Below, in pieces: positions 21,205 through 28,378 of a stretch of 64,000 bases of DNA. Position numbers and translations under genes: made by a program. Below the pieces are notes generated by a model. It saw only the letters and a list, made by a program, of their open reading frames with translations, was not told the origin of the DNA and did no database searches. Source of the DNA: an uncultured Sphingomonadaceae bacterium (lineage in GTDB: Bacteria; Pseudomonadota; Alphaproteobacteria; Sphingomonadales; Sphingomonadaceae). Location of the stretch: assembly GCA_947495985.1 (NCBI GenBank), contig CANMBD010000001.1:1488001-1552000 (forward strand). The letters run 5' to 3'. Each line of letters opens with the position of its first letter. Position 1 is the stretch's first letter.

Positions 21205-21693
21205 CTAGGCCAAGCTTCGCCCCTGAGGAGCATTATCGATTTCCAGTTCGAGATGTGTTTTCAGATGCTCGACCACCCGTTTTGCCGAAGCAATCTCTTT
21301 CAACGGCAGGCCGCTGGAAAGAGAGTTCACCCAAGGGGTCTGCAATGCAATTGCGGAATCATACAGCTTTTGCCCCTTGGCAGTGAGCACCACTAGCTGT
21401 GCCCTCTTATGATGTGGGTTCGGCTTGAACTCGACAATGCCTTCTTTCTTCAACTCATTTGCGATGCGTTGCACACCCTGTCGATGATGTCCCATGGTTC
21501 TGGCATGCCACGCAATCGACTCTGGCCGTTCCGCATTGGCCAGCGCACCTAGAACCTGCCATCTGGCACTGGTCAGTCCAAGATCGGCCACCAGCCTGTC
21601 GCCGGCTGTAATGAGACGACCATTAAGGCGAAAAACCTCCAGAATTAGCGCCGTCACGGCCTCTCCTTCAGCAGTCCATTTTTCTGTCACCAT
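21205..21693 (-). CDS. MarR-family transcriptional regulator
   Basis: 162 residues. The winged helix is complete: LGLTSARWQVLGALANAERPESIAWHARTM, recognition helix HHRQGVQRIANELKKEGIV, and wing FKPNPHHKRAQLVVLTAKG. It is divergent from a monooxygenase gene with two palindromes of the TTGTC/GACAA type between, so it is the likely repressor of that gene. The ligand is unknown. The only cysteines expected for redox sensing are absent, so a phenolic or other small ligand is more plausible. Confidence 0.9.
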   Translation of the reverse strand: MVTEKWTAEGEAVTALILEVFRLNGRLITAGDRLVADLGLTSARWQVLGALANAERPESIAWHARTMGHHRQGVQRIANELKKEGIVEFKPNPHHKRAQLVVLTAKGQKLYDSAIALQTPWVNSLSSGLPLKEIASAKRVVEHLKTHLELEIDNAPQGRSLA

Positions 21694-21715
21694 TGATACT
21701 CCAAATTTTTCCTAT

Positions 21716-21731
21716 TGACAACACGTTGTCA
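21716..21731. promoter_or_regulatory. MarR operator-like palindrome, site 1
   Basis: TGACAAC, two bases, GTTGTCA: perfect 7-base arms, 22 bases upstream of the marR start. It shares the TTGTC/GACAA half-site with site 2. Confidence 0.7.
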
Positions 21732-21746
21732 GTTAAATTATTCGCA

Positions 21747-21761
21747 TTGTCGATATGACAA
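21747..21761. promoter_or_regulatory. MarR operator-like palindrome, site 2
   Basis: TTGTC, five bases, GACAA: 31 bases centre to centre from site 1 (about three helical turns) and 40 bases before the monooxygenase start. Two same-face sites in a 108-base divergent promoter fit MarR autoregulation. Confidence 0.65.
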
Positions 21762-21801
21762 CATATCACCAATTTGGATTAAATATCAAGGAGCAGTCAA
21801 A

Positions 21802-22170
21802 ATGGTCAACTTCAAACCTCTCGATGAAAATTATCCGATAGAGAAACAATTGGGCGACGATGCCGGGCCGGTCGTATTGGTCAATCTTTTCACGGTAAAC
21901 CCCGAGGATCAGGATGCGCTCGTTGAGGCCTGGCAAAATGATGCGCTTTTTATGAAAAAGCAGCCGGGATATATCAGCACACAGCTCCACAAGGCAGTCG
22001 GCGCCAGCAGCATGTATCTCAACTATGCAATCTGGGAATCAGTATCACATTTTCGTTCGGCATTCTCCAATCCGGAATTCCAAAACGCCCTCAGTCATTA
22101 CCCTTCAAGCGCTGTTACTGCGCCGCACCTGTTTGAGAAAGTGGCCGTTGCGGATTGCTGCACCGCCTGA
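21802..22170 (+). CDS. ABM-fold (antibiotic biosynthesis monooxygenase/haem-degrading type) protein
   Basis: 122 residues from ATG 21802, behind AAGGAG. The ferredoxin-like fold shows in VVLVNLFTVNPEDQDALVEAW, KKQPGYISTQLHKA and NYAIWESVSHFRSAFSNPEF, the standard ABM pattern. Members are cofactor-free monooxygenases or quinol-forming enzymes, and the substrate is not predictable. A Cys-Cys pair sits near the C-terminus (VADCCTA). The gene is divergent from marR and followed after 31 bases by a membrane protein gene, likely in the same transcript. Confidence 0.85.
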   Translation: MVNFKPLDENYPIEKQLGDDAGPVVLVNLFTVNPEDQDALVEAWQNDALFMKKQPGYISTQLHKAVGASSMYLNYAIWESVSHFRSAFSNPEFQNALSHYPSSAVTAPHLFEKVAVADCCTA

Positions 22171-22201
22171 TGGTTCGACCGATGTTCAAAGGAACAGACT
22201 T

Positions 22202-22645
22202 ATGAAAACAAAAGTTCACGCTGCCGCTGGCATAACCGGCTTTCTTTGCATTTTACTATTTTGGACAAGTACCACGGTATCGGAGTTGTTCGGCTCCTAT
22301 GATGACATTATCGGGGTAAAAAACATGATCCTGAACGGCATGTTGATCCTGATTCCAGCGATGATGGTTGTCGGCGCTTCGGGCATGTCTCTGGGAGCAA
22401 AGCGCAAAGACCCAATGTCCCAAGCCAAAAAGAAGCGGATGCCGATCATTGGTCTGAACGGAATTCTGGTCCTGATACCTTCCGCATTCTTTCTGGCATC
22501 AAAGGCGAACGCTGGAGAATTCGACAGCGCCTTCTATACCGTGCAGGCCATTGAACTGATTGCTGGTGCACTAAACCTGACACTGATGGGATTGAACACG
22601 AGAGACGGACTTCGGATGACTGGACGCATCAGACGCAGGCAATAG
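22202..22645 (+). CDS. Four-helix membrane protein of unknown function
   Basis: 147 residues from ATG 22202. Segments GITGFLCILLFWTSTTVSELF, MILNGMLILIPAMMVVGASGM, GLNGILVLIPSAFFLASKA and AIELIAGALNLTLMGLN. Segments 2 and 3 share the pattern NG-L-LIPA/S and appear to be an internal duplication. Basic tails are on the inside. It follows the monooxygenase gene on the same strand and may be its membrane partner; no function is assignable. Confidence 0.77.
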   Translation: MKTKVHAAAGITGFLCILLFWTSTTVSELFGSYDDIIGVKNMILNGMLILIPAMMVVGASGMSLGAKRKDPMSQAKKKRMPIIGLNGILVLIPSAFFLASKANAGEFDSAFYTVQAIELIAGALNLTLMGLNTRDGLRMTGRIRRRQ

Positions 22646-22648
22646 ATC

Positions 22649-22698
22649 ATTGCTAAATCGGAGTGTCCGCTTTTGTGCTCAAAACGGACATTAGCAAT
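22649..22698. repeat. Dispersed palindromic repeat, copy 2 (extended)
   Basis: Core TGTCCGCTTTT and AAAACGGACA, nested inside outer arms ATTGCTAA (22649-22656) and TTAGCAAT (22691-22698). One C bulges in the core. It starts 4 bases past the stop of the membrane protein gene at 22202-22645. Confidence 0.78.
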
Positions 22699-22699
22699 C

Positions 22700-22869
22700 T
22701 TCCCTGCATATACAGCTCTGTTCCCTGATCTACTCCGGAAATTCCCTGTTCGGTTCGTTAGGGAATTTTAGGTTAAAGCCCGCGGAAATGCCGGCCTGCA
22801 ACCATATCAATCACGTCCAGGTCATCGGATTTCAGGAAGATTCCCTGTAAATTCCCGTGGAACAGGGAA
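22700..22869. repeat. Cluster of TTCCCTG motifs forming hairpins
   Basis: TTCCCTG occurs at 22700, 22721, 22742 and 22841, and its complement within 22862-22869. Two stems form: AAATTCCCT (22739-22747) with AGGGAATTT (22760-22768), and TTCCCTGT (22841-22848) with ACAGGGAA (22862-22869). From memory, similar TTCCCTG-rich stretches occur in other sphingomonad genomes; not checked. Confidence 0.6.
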
Positions 22870-23031
22870 ACTGGCTGCAGAGACGGGTTCGCTCAACACT
22901 GCAACCGTCACCACGCAATCTATCCTTTTATATCAATAGTTTAATTCGCTTTTGACCGCGATTTTGCGGCGCCATTTCGGGGACTTGCGCACCTCAGAAC
23001 CGGTGTTTCAAATACAGAGACTCCATTGGGC

Positions 23032-23064
23032 GAGACTTTGAGCGGAAACGACCGCTCCAGTCTC
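23032..23064. repeat. Two-tier hairpin
   Basis: GAGACT (23032-23037) pairs with AGTCTC (23059-23064), and inside it GAGCGG (23040-23045) pairs with CCGCTC (23052-23057). No T-run follows. Function unknown. Confidence 0.5.
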
Positions 23065-23140
23065 AAACCCGCACAAAAGTGTTTTCAAAAATGAAACCCC
23101 GCTTTGGGCAGCAACTATACCGATTTCACGAAAGACCTCT

Positions 23141-23173
23141 AATGTCTGCTTTGGGCGCAAAAGCGGACACTAG
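23141..23173. repeat. Dispersed palindromic repeat, copy 3
   Basis: AATGTCTGCTTT, loop GGGCGCA, AAAGCGGACACTAG; one mismatch. The loop is the reverse complement of the copy 5 loop (TGCGCCC), so this copy is in the opposite orientation. It is 116 bases past the marR stop (23289). Confidence 0.75.
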
Positions 23174-23288
23174 CCCCCAAGGTGACATTATCTCGACCAA
23201 CTCCGCCAACTATGTTTCTATGATATTCCAAGGATCGCCATGTGTTTCCACACCGTACGCACTTTGGGAGCCATTTTTGGCAGCTCAA

Positions 23289-23783
23289 TCAAATAGCGTG
23301 ACCCGGAATCGGGCAGTCGCTGCAAGTTTGAACGTCGCAGAGTCGACAGATGCGGTGCTTTCCCATTTCGGTCTCTGGTAAGTTTGTCAGAACCTTCGCA
23401 ATCAAGTCAGCAAGAACCCGCCGTTCATTAGTCGTGATCCCCTTAAGTGCGGCTTCCAATGTATCAAGGCGGCGCATCATAAGCTTCTTACGCATGATGG
23501 CTCCTTTTCGCGTCAGATGCAGTGCAACGGCTCGAGCATCTGTTGCACTGCGTCGTTCGACAAGACCATCCTCTTCCAACCGATCGGCCAAACGCACGGT
23601 ACCGGGATGTGACAGATCAAGAACTTGACGAAGAACCTGAACGGATATTCCTGGCACATACCCGATAACGACAATTGCTGCCGCGGTCTCGCCGGAGCGA
23701 TCAATTATGTCTTTGAGCCCAGCGCTAATTTTGTCGGTAAGCGCCAAAGCAAGAGCGCCAAGTAAATTTGTGGTTCTGTCCAT
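23289..23783 (-). CDS. MarR-family regulator with a four-cysteine C-terminal tail
   Basis: 164 residues from ATG 23783; a longer frame exists, but its first 39 residues come from the AT-rich operator region. Winged helix: GYVPGISVQVLRQVLDLSHPGTVRLADRLEEDGLVERR followed by DARAVALHLTRKG. After the dimerisation helix the chain ends HRICRLCDVQTCSDCPIPGHAI, a C-x2-C-x4-C-x2-C cluster at Cys146, 149, 154 and 157, which suggests metal binding or thiol sensing of electrophiles. It is divergent from a four-gene operon; two TATGC-N5-GCATA palindromes lie in the shared promoter and two more before the gene at 27682. Confidence 0.88.
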   Translation of the reverse strand: MDRTTNLLGALALALTDKISAGLKDIIDRSGETAAAIVVIGYVPGISVQVLRQVLDLSHPGTVRLADRLEEDGLVERRSATDARAVALHLTRKGAIMRKKLMMRRLDTLEAALKGITTNERRVLADLIAKVLTNLPETEMGKHRICRLCDVQTCSDCPIPGHAI

Positions 23784-23793
23784 CGCAGCAATG

Positions 23794-23808
23794 TATGCGC
23801 TGTGCATA
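23794..23808. promoter_or_regulatory. Operator-like palindrome TATGC-N5-GCATA, site 1
   Basis: TATGC, GCTGT, GCATA, 10 bases upstream of the start of the Cys-tailed marR. One of four copies of the same half-site pair with a fixed 5-base spacer. Confidence 0.7.
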
Positions 23809-23832
23809 AAAAACGCAATTGTCGGATTGACT

Positions 23833-23859
23833 AATATATATGCGTTATGCATATATATT
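23833..23859. promoter_or_regulatory. Operator-like palindrome TATGC-N5-GCATA, site 2
   Basis: Perfect 11-base arms AATATATATGC and GCATATATATT around GTTAT, the longest of the four sites. It lies 49 bases upstream of the marR start and 39 bases upstream of the divergent gene at 23899. Confidence 0.82.
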
Positions 23860-23898
23860 ATAGCTATCGAATCTGCAACGCTTGCAAGAGGAATTGTC

Positions 23899-24219
23899 AT
23901 GACCCACGAATGGAATCGTTCCTTCCTGATAACTGCTATTATTGGCTTGGGCGCGATAAGTGCAGTATCGGCTCACGCGAAAGATAAGACACCGGAATAT
24001 CGAGCGACGGCAATCGAGCCAATTAGTGACACCATAATTGCCAGGGAAACCGTCTGGCGTTGCACCGATGGTGAATGCCGTGCGAAAAAATCTAGCAGTT
24101 CCGCTCATCATGTTTGCGTTCGCTTGGTTCGTGAAGTCGGAAAGCTCGAAAAGTTTAGCTTTCGTGAGACTTCATTCGATGCCGACAAACTCGCAAAATG
24201 TAACAGTAGGGCTAGGTGA
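23899..24219 (+). CDS. Small exported protein, CC_3452-like family
   Basis: 106 residues with a signal peptide (NRSFLITAIIGLGAISAVSAHA). The mature part ARETVWRCTDGECRAKKSSSS, then VCVRLVREVGKLEKFSF and a final KLAKCNSRAR, matches my memory of the CC_3452 family of Caulobacter and sphingomonads: a W-R-C-x4-C pair, a later Cys and a C-terminal A-x-C-N motif. The function of that family is unknown. Four mature Cys could form two periplasmic disulphides. AGAGGAATT precedes the ATG. It is the first gene read out of the palindrome-bearing promoter. Confidence 0.7.
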   Translation: MTHEWNRSFLITAIIGLGAISAVSAHAKDKTPEYRATAIEPISDTIIARETVWRCTDGECRAKKSSSSAHHVCVRLVREVGKLEKFSFRETSFDADKLAKCNSRAR

Positions 24220-24403
24220 ATGGAATTGCATTCAAGCACGACTAACGACGACCTCGTCGGAAAACGATCTCTCAAACGAGACAATTATTCAACCTTATAT
24301 CAGGCGCAAAACACAATTGTAGGTCTGACTTCTGACAACAAATTCGAAAGCTATATTGCTTTCGTTCAAACTTGGGATTGTGATCTTTTGGAAGAATGCT
24401 GTT

Positions 24404-25660
24404 TTGGCCGCTGATTCAACATCAGCGCGAAAACATATCCCGTTGTGGCTAATGTTAGCCGCGCTAACAACCGGATTTATCCTGAGTCACTCCTTTCGCA
24501 CCACTATCGCTATAGCTGCTGACCCACTTGCCACGGAACTTCACATTTCTACACAAGGCATAGGGGCGGTCGCTGGGGCGTTCAATATAGCTTTTGCTCT
24601 AGCGCAGCCAATTGTAGGGGTTGCGCTAGATCGATACGGACCGCGACGCACAGTTATAGTCGCATTCGTACTGGCAATCCTTGGAAGCGCGGTATCAGCA
24701 AGTGCAGTCAATGCCAGCATGCTCATCGTTGGCCAGTGGATGATTGGTTTTGGCTGTGCGCCCTCTCTACTTGCTGCGATGGTATTCATTTCGCTGCGCT
24801 ACCCTTCTAATCGCTTCGCACTATTGTCGGGCATTGTATTTTCGGCAGGAGGGGCCGGAATGCTCATTACAGGTACTCCACTTGCTTGGATCGTTGAGAC
24901 TTGGTCTTGGCGCGCAGGCTTCGTTGCGCTCGGGATCCTCGCAACCCTAAGTTGGATCGCAGTGTTCTGGCTGGTAGAAAAAGAGCCAGCTCCATCTGGC
25001 ACTGAGTACCAACCCATCAGCGATGCCATTCGTGATCTTCGATCCATTGTGCGCCAACCCTATACGGCAGGAATTTGCTGTCTGGCCGCTACCAGCTATG
25101 CTGCGTTCCTCGCTCTGCGCGGATTATGGCTGGGTCCATTATTTTCCGAGCGCCATGCGTTCTCTTTAATCGAGGTTGGCCACGTTGCCTTTGTTGTCTC
25201 CATTGCTGCGATGCTCGGGCCGCTCGTCTTTGGTTGGCTTGATCCGGGCAATCGCTCGCGGCGTACAGTCATCATCGGATGCAGTGCAGTTTATGCTGCA
25301 TTCTTCGTGCTGCATGCCTTTGGTGCGAGCGCATTTCTTGACGTAGCATTGGTTATCTTGAGCTGTTTTTTGTCAGGATACATTACTTTGCAATATGCCG
25401 ATTTGCGATCCGCATATCCCGCCGAGATGACTGGACGCGCACTCAGCGTTTTTACGATGGCCATGTTTGCTGGCGTATCAGGGATGCAATGGGCGAGCGG
25501 CCTTGCAGCCTCAATAGCACCTGATCTGCATTTCGACCCAGTAAGCGCAGCATTGTTATTGATCTGCGGAGTGCTTGCCCTAGGCACCCTCGCATTTTGG
25601 CTTTTGCCCTGGCCACCAAATTTACGTCACTATCTCAAAAAACCCCCAACCCAGAATTAG
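24404..25660 (+). CDS. Major facilitator superfamily transporter
   Basis: About 418 residues from TTG 24404, chosen because GGAAGA lies 8 bases before it. Other starts are TTG 24356, GTG 24380 and ATG 24452; the last would trim the first helix. Twelve membrane segments are readable, with the MFS loop 2-3 signature GVALDRYGPRRTVIV and its weaker repeat FGWLDPGNRSRRTVII. The family resembles CynX/NarK-like exporters; the substrate is unknown. It is followed after 16 bases by the PEPM-family gene, so probably co-transcribed with it. Confidence 0.88.
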   Translation: MAADSTSARKHIPLWLMLAALTTGFILSHSFRTTIAIAADPLATELHISTQGIGAVAGAFNIAFALAQPIVGVALDRYGPRRTVIVAFVLAILGSAVSASAVNASMLIVGQWMIGFGCAPSLLAAMVFISLRYPSNRFALLSGIVFSAGGAGMLITGTPLAWIVETWSWRAGFVALGILATLSWIAVFWLVEKEPAPSGTEYQPISDAIRDLRSIVRQPYTAGICCLAATSYAAFLALRGLWLGPLFSERHAFSLIEVGHVAFVVSIAAMLGPLVFGWLDPGNRSRRTVIIGCSAVYAAFFVLHAFGASAFLDVALVILSCFLSGYITLQYADLRSAYPAEMTGRALSVFTMAMFAGVSGMQWASGLAASIAPDLHFDPVSAALLLICGVLALGTLAFWLLPWPPNLRHYLKKPPTQN

Positions 25661-25676
25661 GTATGGAGATTTAATT

Positions 25677-26498
25677 ATGCCAATCAGTCAGTCAGAAAAA
25701 GCCAATGCCTTCGCTGCTTTGCATCAAGGGTCGGAAATTTTCGTCATCGCCAATGCTTTTGATGGTTGCTCGGCACGTATGTTGGATTCGCTTGGTTTCA
25801 AAGCTATTGCTACATCGAGTTGGGCGCAGGCCGCTTTACTCGGCAAAATGGACGGCAATACCACGCGAGAAGAGGCGCTGGCACACGCTGCGCAAATTGT
25901 GGGTGCAACGGACCTTCCAGTATCCGCCGATCTAGAAAAAGGTTTCGGTGATGCACCAGAAGACGCAGCTGCAACGATACGGGAGGCGGGTGCCGTAGGT
26001 CTTGTTGGGGGCTCGATTGAGGATGCCACCGGCGATCCCTCTGCGCCTATCTATGATATCGTCCATGCGACAGAAAGAGTGGAAGCTGCGGTTGAAGCTG
26101 CGCGTGAATTGCCGTTCAAATTCACCCTTACGGCGCGAGCTGAGAATTTTGTGCGCGGCGTCGATGATCTCAATGATACCATTGAGCGACTTCAAGCTTT
26201 CGAGAAAGCAGGTGCTGATGTATTAATGTCGCCGGGATTGCCTAGTCTCGATGCGGTGCGCCAAGTATGTTCCTATGTGACAAAACCGGTAAACTTCATG
26301 GCGGGTATTCCAGGTCAGTCTTTTTCAAAAGCCGACCTTGCCACTGCAGGCGTTAAGCGTATCAGCCTCGCAACGTCGCTTTACACCTATGCGATCACAG
26401 CAATGCATGAAGCCGCTAAGGAAATACAAGACAAAGGCACGTTCGAATATATTGACCGGACAACTAACGTAGACTTTAATACCATTCTTAAGGATTGA
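25677..26498 (+). CDS. PEP mutase/isocitrate lyase superfamily protein
   Basis: 273 residues, complete. TIM-barrel signatures: IANAFDGCSARMLDSLGFKAIATSS, metal-binding PVSADLEKGFGDAPEDAAATI, LVGGSIEDATGDPS, and later FTLTARAENFVRG and PVNFMAGIPGQSF. The KKCGH catalytic-Cys motif of isocitrate/methylisocitrate lyases is missing, so a phosphonate- or oxaloacetate-type reaction is more likely. The substrate is unknown. Its stop overlaps the next start (TGATG), coupling it to an O6-alkylguanine-DNA alkyltransferase, the mirror image of the ada-PEPM pair at 1-1394. Confidence 0.92.
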   Translation: MPISQSEKANAFAALHQGSEIFVIANAFDGCSARMLDSLGFKAIATSSWAQAALLGKMDGNTTREEALAHAAQIVGATDLPVSADLEKGFGDAPEDAAATIREAGAVGLVGGSIEDATGDPSAPIYDIVHATERVEAAVEAARELPFKFTLTARAENFVRGVDDLNDTIERLQAFEKAGADVLMSPGLPSLDAVRQVCSYVTKPVNFMAGIPGQSFSKADLATAGVKRISLATSLYTYAITAMHEAAKEIQDKGTFEYIDRTTNVDFNTILKD

Positions 26499-27073
26499 TG
26501 GTTTTGGAAACAGTGCAGTTTACTCTTTTCCCGACAGCGGTCGGCGACTGCGGTATCGCGTGGCGTGGCGATTCGGTCGTTGCCACCTTTTTGCCGGAGA
26601 AGACTCCCGCTGCGACAGAAGCCCGCCTATTGAAGCGAACAGGGGCGAACAGGGGCAAGCCAACAGCGGCTATAGAGCTCGCCATTCAATCAATCTCTGC
26701 ACTGCTTGAAGGTGAAAAAGCAGACTTATCATTTATCACCTGCGACTTTCATGGAATCGATCCATTCTCATTGGAGGTCTACTCGGTCACTCGGACAATT
26801 CCGGTTGGCGAGACGCTTACTTACGGAGATGTTGCCTTGCAGCTTGGGGACAAACTTTACGCACAAAGGGTTGGTCAGGCTCTGGGACGTAACCCTTTCC
26901 CGATTATTATTCCTTGCCACCGTGTTGTTGGCGCAAACGGCAAGCTTATCGGTTTTTCAGCGCCCGGAGGAACTGAGACCAAACTCAAGATGCTCTCAAT
27001 TGAAGGGGCACAAATTGCCGATCCACCGTCTTTGTTTGATGATCTTCCACTCGCGACTAAACCGCAGGACTGA
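26498..27073 (+). CDS. O6-alkylguanine-DNA alkyltransferase (Ogt type)
   Basis: 191 residues from ATG 26498, which overlaps the PEPM stop and has AAGGA before it. The C-terminal domain has IIIPCHRVVGANGKLIGFSAPGG with acceptor Cys140 and the helix-turn-helix YSVTRTIPVGETLTYGDVA. There is no AdaA zinc domain or AraC helix-turn-helix, so it repairs only and does not regulate. It transfers alkyl groups from O6-guanine or O4-thymine to itself once. A second alkyltransferase besides ada in the same 64 kb implies a dedicated local need. Confidence 0.93.
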   Translation: MVLETVQFTLFPTAVGDCGIAWRGDSVVATFLPEKTPAATEARLLKRTGANRGKPTAAIELAIQSISALLEGEKADLSFITCDFHGIDPFSLEVYSVTRTIPVGETLTYGDVALQLGDKLYAQRVGQALGRNPFPIIIPCHRVVGANGKLIGFSAPGGTETKLKMLSIEGAQIADPPSLFDDLPLATKPQD

Positions 27074-27090
27074 TTTTCAATAGCTTTTGA

Positions 27091-27657
27091 TCAAGTGATG
27101 TTTTTTACCATCACCCATTTATGCTTTCCGATCTGTCTTGATCTCTCGAAGCCTTGCCGTTCGAACATATGTAAAGCACCATTAAACAGAAAGGCCGACG
27201 ACGCCTTCCTACCCTCAATATCCTCCGGATAAGCCTCGACAATTCCACCGCCAAGCTTTCGAATTTCTTCGATTGCACCTTCAAGCGCCGCCGAAGCAAC
27301 GCCGTTTCCGCGATGTCCCTTGCCGGAGAAAAAGCAGGTGATCCGCCAGTCTGGTAATACCGGATCGGTCTTTTGATAGGCACGCTGGTTGTGGATTCTC
27401 GGAAGCTCATTTGGCGATCCAAATTGACACCACCCCATACAATCCCCGCCCTCATACACAAGCGCGGCATGCGCTCGGCCTTGGCGAACAAGACATTCTT
27501 TCGCCTTGCGCTTTTCAGCTGCATCGTCTGCACTGGCACCCTTTCCGTGATACCACATACACCAGCACCCACCCCAGACGCCGTTGTTTGCGTCAACTAG
27601 TCGCGCGAAGTCCGGCCAAGTTTTTTCGTTGAGCGGTTTGGTCTTAAAGTCTGTCAC
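27091..27657 (-). CDS. GNAT-family N-acetyltransferase
   Basis: 188 residues starting at GTG 27657. The acetyl-CoA motif A region is CFFSGKGHRGNGVASAALEGAI. The N-terminal block NNGVWGGCWCMWYHGKG, rich in Trp and Cys, marks a distinct GNAT subgroup. GNAT enzymes acetylate amines on small molecules or proteins; the acceptor is unknown. It lies 24 bases after the NTF2-like gene on the same strand, so the two probably form one transcript. It is convergent with the alkyltransferase gene at 27073. Confidence 0.87.
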   Translation of the reverse strand: MTDFKTKPLNEKTWPDFARLVDANNGVWGGCWCMWYHGKGASADDAAEKRKAKECLVRQGRAHAALVYEGGDCMGWCQFGSPNELPRIHNQRAYQKTDPVLPDWRITCFFSGKGHRGNGVASAALEGAIEEIRKLGGGIVEAYPEDIEGRKASSAFLFNGALHMFERQGFERSRQIGKHKWVMVKNIT

Positions 27658-27681
27658 GAGTCGTTGCTAAGGAGTTGATGA

Positions 27682-28080
27682 TCACTGTTCAATACCGCCT
27701 CGCCCCTCAGGTGTGAGCACCGCTGAATCGAAAATCACATGCTCTTCTATCGCCATTCCATCTTTAAGGCGGAAACGATCTACGCCCCGATAGGTACGCC
27801 GCTCCCCATGGATCAAGGCCGACGTTTCCCAAGCAATGTATAACATCTCTCCATTCCCAGCGCAGTCGAGCGGAGTCACTGTCATGTCCTCCATCGTGGC
27901 CAATGTCTCGGTCATCCATTCTGCATAGGTTGTACCGGACATTATTCCTGCGCCAGTGAAATGAATTTTCGCGTCAGGCGCAATCACTTCAGGCACTCGA
28001 GCACCTGAAGGTTCGGCCCAGAACGATTTGAAACGCTCATAGAAATCGTGCTGTTCAGGGGTAAGGTTTGTGTCGGTCAT
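27682..28080 (-). CDS. NTF2-like (SnoaL/ketosteroid isomerase fold) protein
   Basis: 132 residues. Conical-barrel pattern: FYERFKSFWAEPSGARVPEVIAPDAKIHFTG, GTTYAEWMTETLATMEDM and YRGVDRFRLKDGMAIEEHVIFDS. The last motif is common to nuclear transport factor 2-like enzymes of the SnoaL group, which are isomerases, hydrolases or binders; the substrate is unknown. Two copies of the TATGC-N5-GCATA palindrome lie 39-86 bases upstream of its start, the same site found at the Cys-tailed marR. Confidence 0.85.
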   Translation of the reverse strand: MTDTNLTPEQHDFYERFKSFWAEPSGARVPEVIAPDAKIHFTGAGIMSGTTYAEWMTETLATMEDMTVTPLDCAGNGEMLYIAWETSALIHGERRTYRGVDRFRLKDGMAIEEHVIFDSAVLTPEGRGGIEQ

Positions 28081-28118
28081 GTTGCTCTCCGCGGCAGTTG
28101 TTGATTACTACACTAGTT

Positions 28119-28137
28119 TATATGCGCCACGCATATA
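28119..28137. promoter_or_regulatory. Operator-like palindrome TATGC-N5-GCATA, site 3
   Basis: TATATGC, GCCAC, GCATATA: perfect 7-base arms, 38 bases upstream of the NTF2-like gene. Confidence 0.8.
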
Positions 28138-28151
28138 TAGCAATTGAAAAA

Positions 28152-28166
28152 TGTGCGCGGCGCATA
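28152..28166. promoter_or_regulatory. Operator-like palindrome TATGC-N5-GCATA, site 4
   Basis: TGTGC, GCGGC, GCATA: one mismatch, same spacer length, 31 bases centre to centre from site 3 (three helical turns). The remainder of the 298-base gap 28081-28378 holds repeat copy 4 and nothing else I recognise. Confidence 0.65.
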
Positions 28167-28323
28167 TATCTTGCTTTGATGATTGATCTTACTGCCAATC
28201 TGTTAAGCGCTGTTGGACTTACTTTTGTCGACCGCTGAGAATCGAACTGGCGTAAAGCTAGTCGATGAGAGTTGAGGAGCTAGAAAGGATGAGGACAGAA
28301 TAGCCCAATCCCTAATGTCTGCA

Positions 28324-28364
28324 TTCCTAACGTCCGCTTTTTCGCCCAAAGCGGACGTTAGGAA
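28324..28364. repeat. Dispersed palindromic repeat, copy 4 (17-bp perfect stem)
   Basis: TTCCTAACGTCCGCTTT pairs perfectly with AAAGCGGACGTTAGGAA over a 7-base loop. The change to CGTCCG/CGGACG is present in both arms, so the base pairing is conserved. It lies 14 bases past the stop of the phosphotransferase-like gene. No T-run follows. Confidence 0.82.
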
Positions 28365-28378
28365 CAGTAGCGACGCTA

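Larger units (their letters stand above)
22646..23288. other. Gene-free stretch rich in inverted repeats
   Basis: 643 bases between two convergent genes with no coding frame I trust. It holds two copies of the dispersed palindrome (22649-22698 and 23141-23173), a cluster of TTCCCTG motifs with hairpins (22700-22869), and a hairpin at 23032-23064. The middle (22880-22990) is featureless. It reads like a site where repeats collect or where an element decayed. Confidence 0.6.

Noticed and set aside
22646..23288. CRISPR array or prophage attachment site
   Set aside because: Repeats are palindromic and irregularly spaced with no constant spacers; no integrase, cas gene or tRNA is near.
23079..23381. 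100-residue open frame in the gene-free stretch
   Set aside because: It crosses a dispersed palindrome and runs into the marR gene; no ribosome-binding site, odd composition.
28324..28364. Intrinsic terminator of the phosphotransferase-like gene
   Set aside because: The stem is strong but no T-run follows on either strand, and the same palindrome recurs at other sites, so it is treated as a dispersed repeat.
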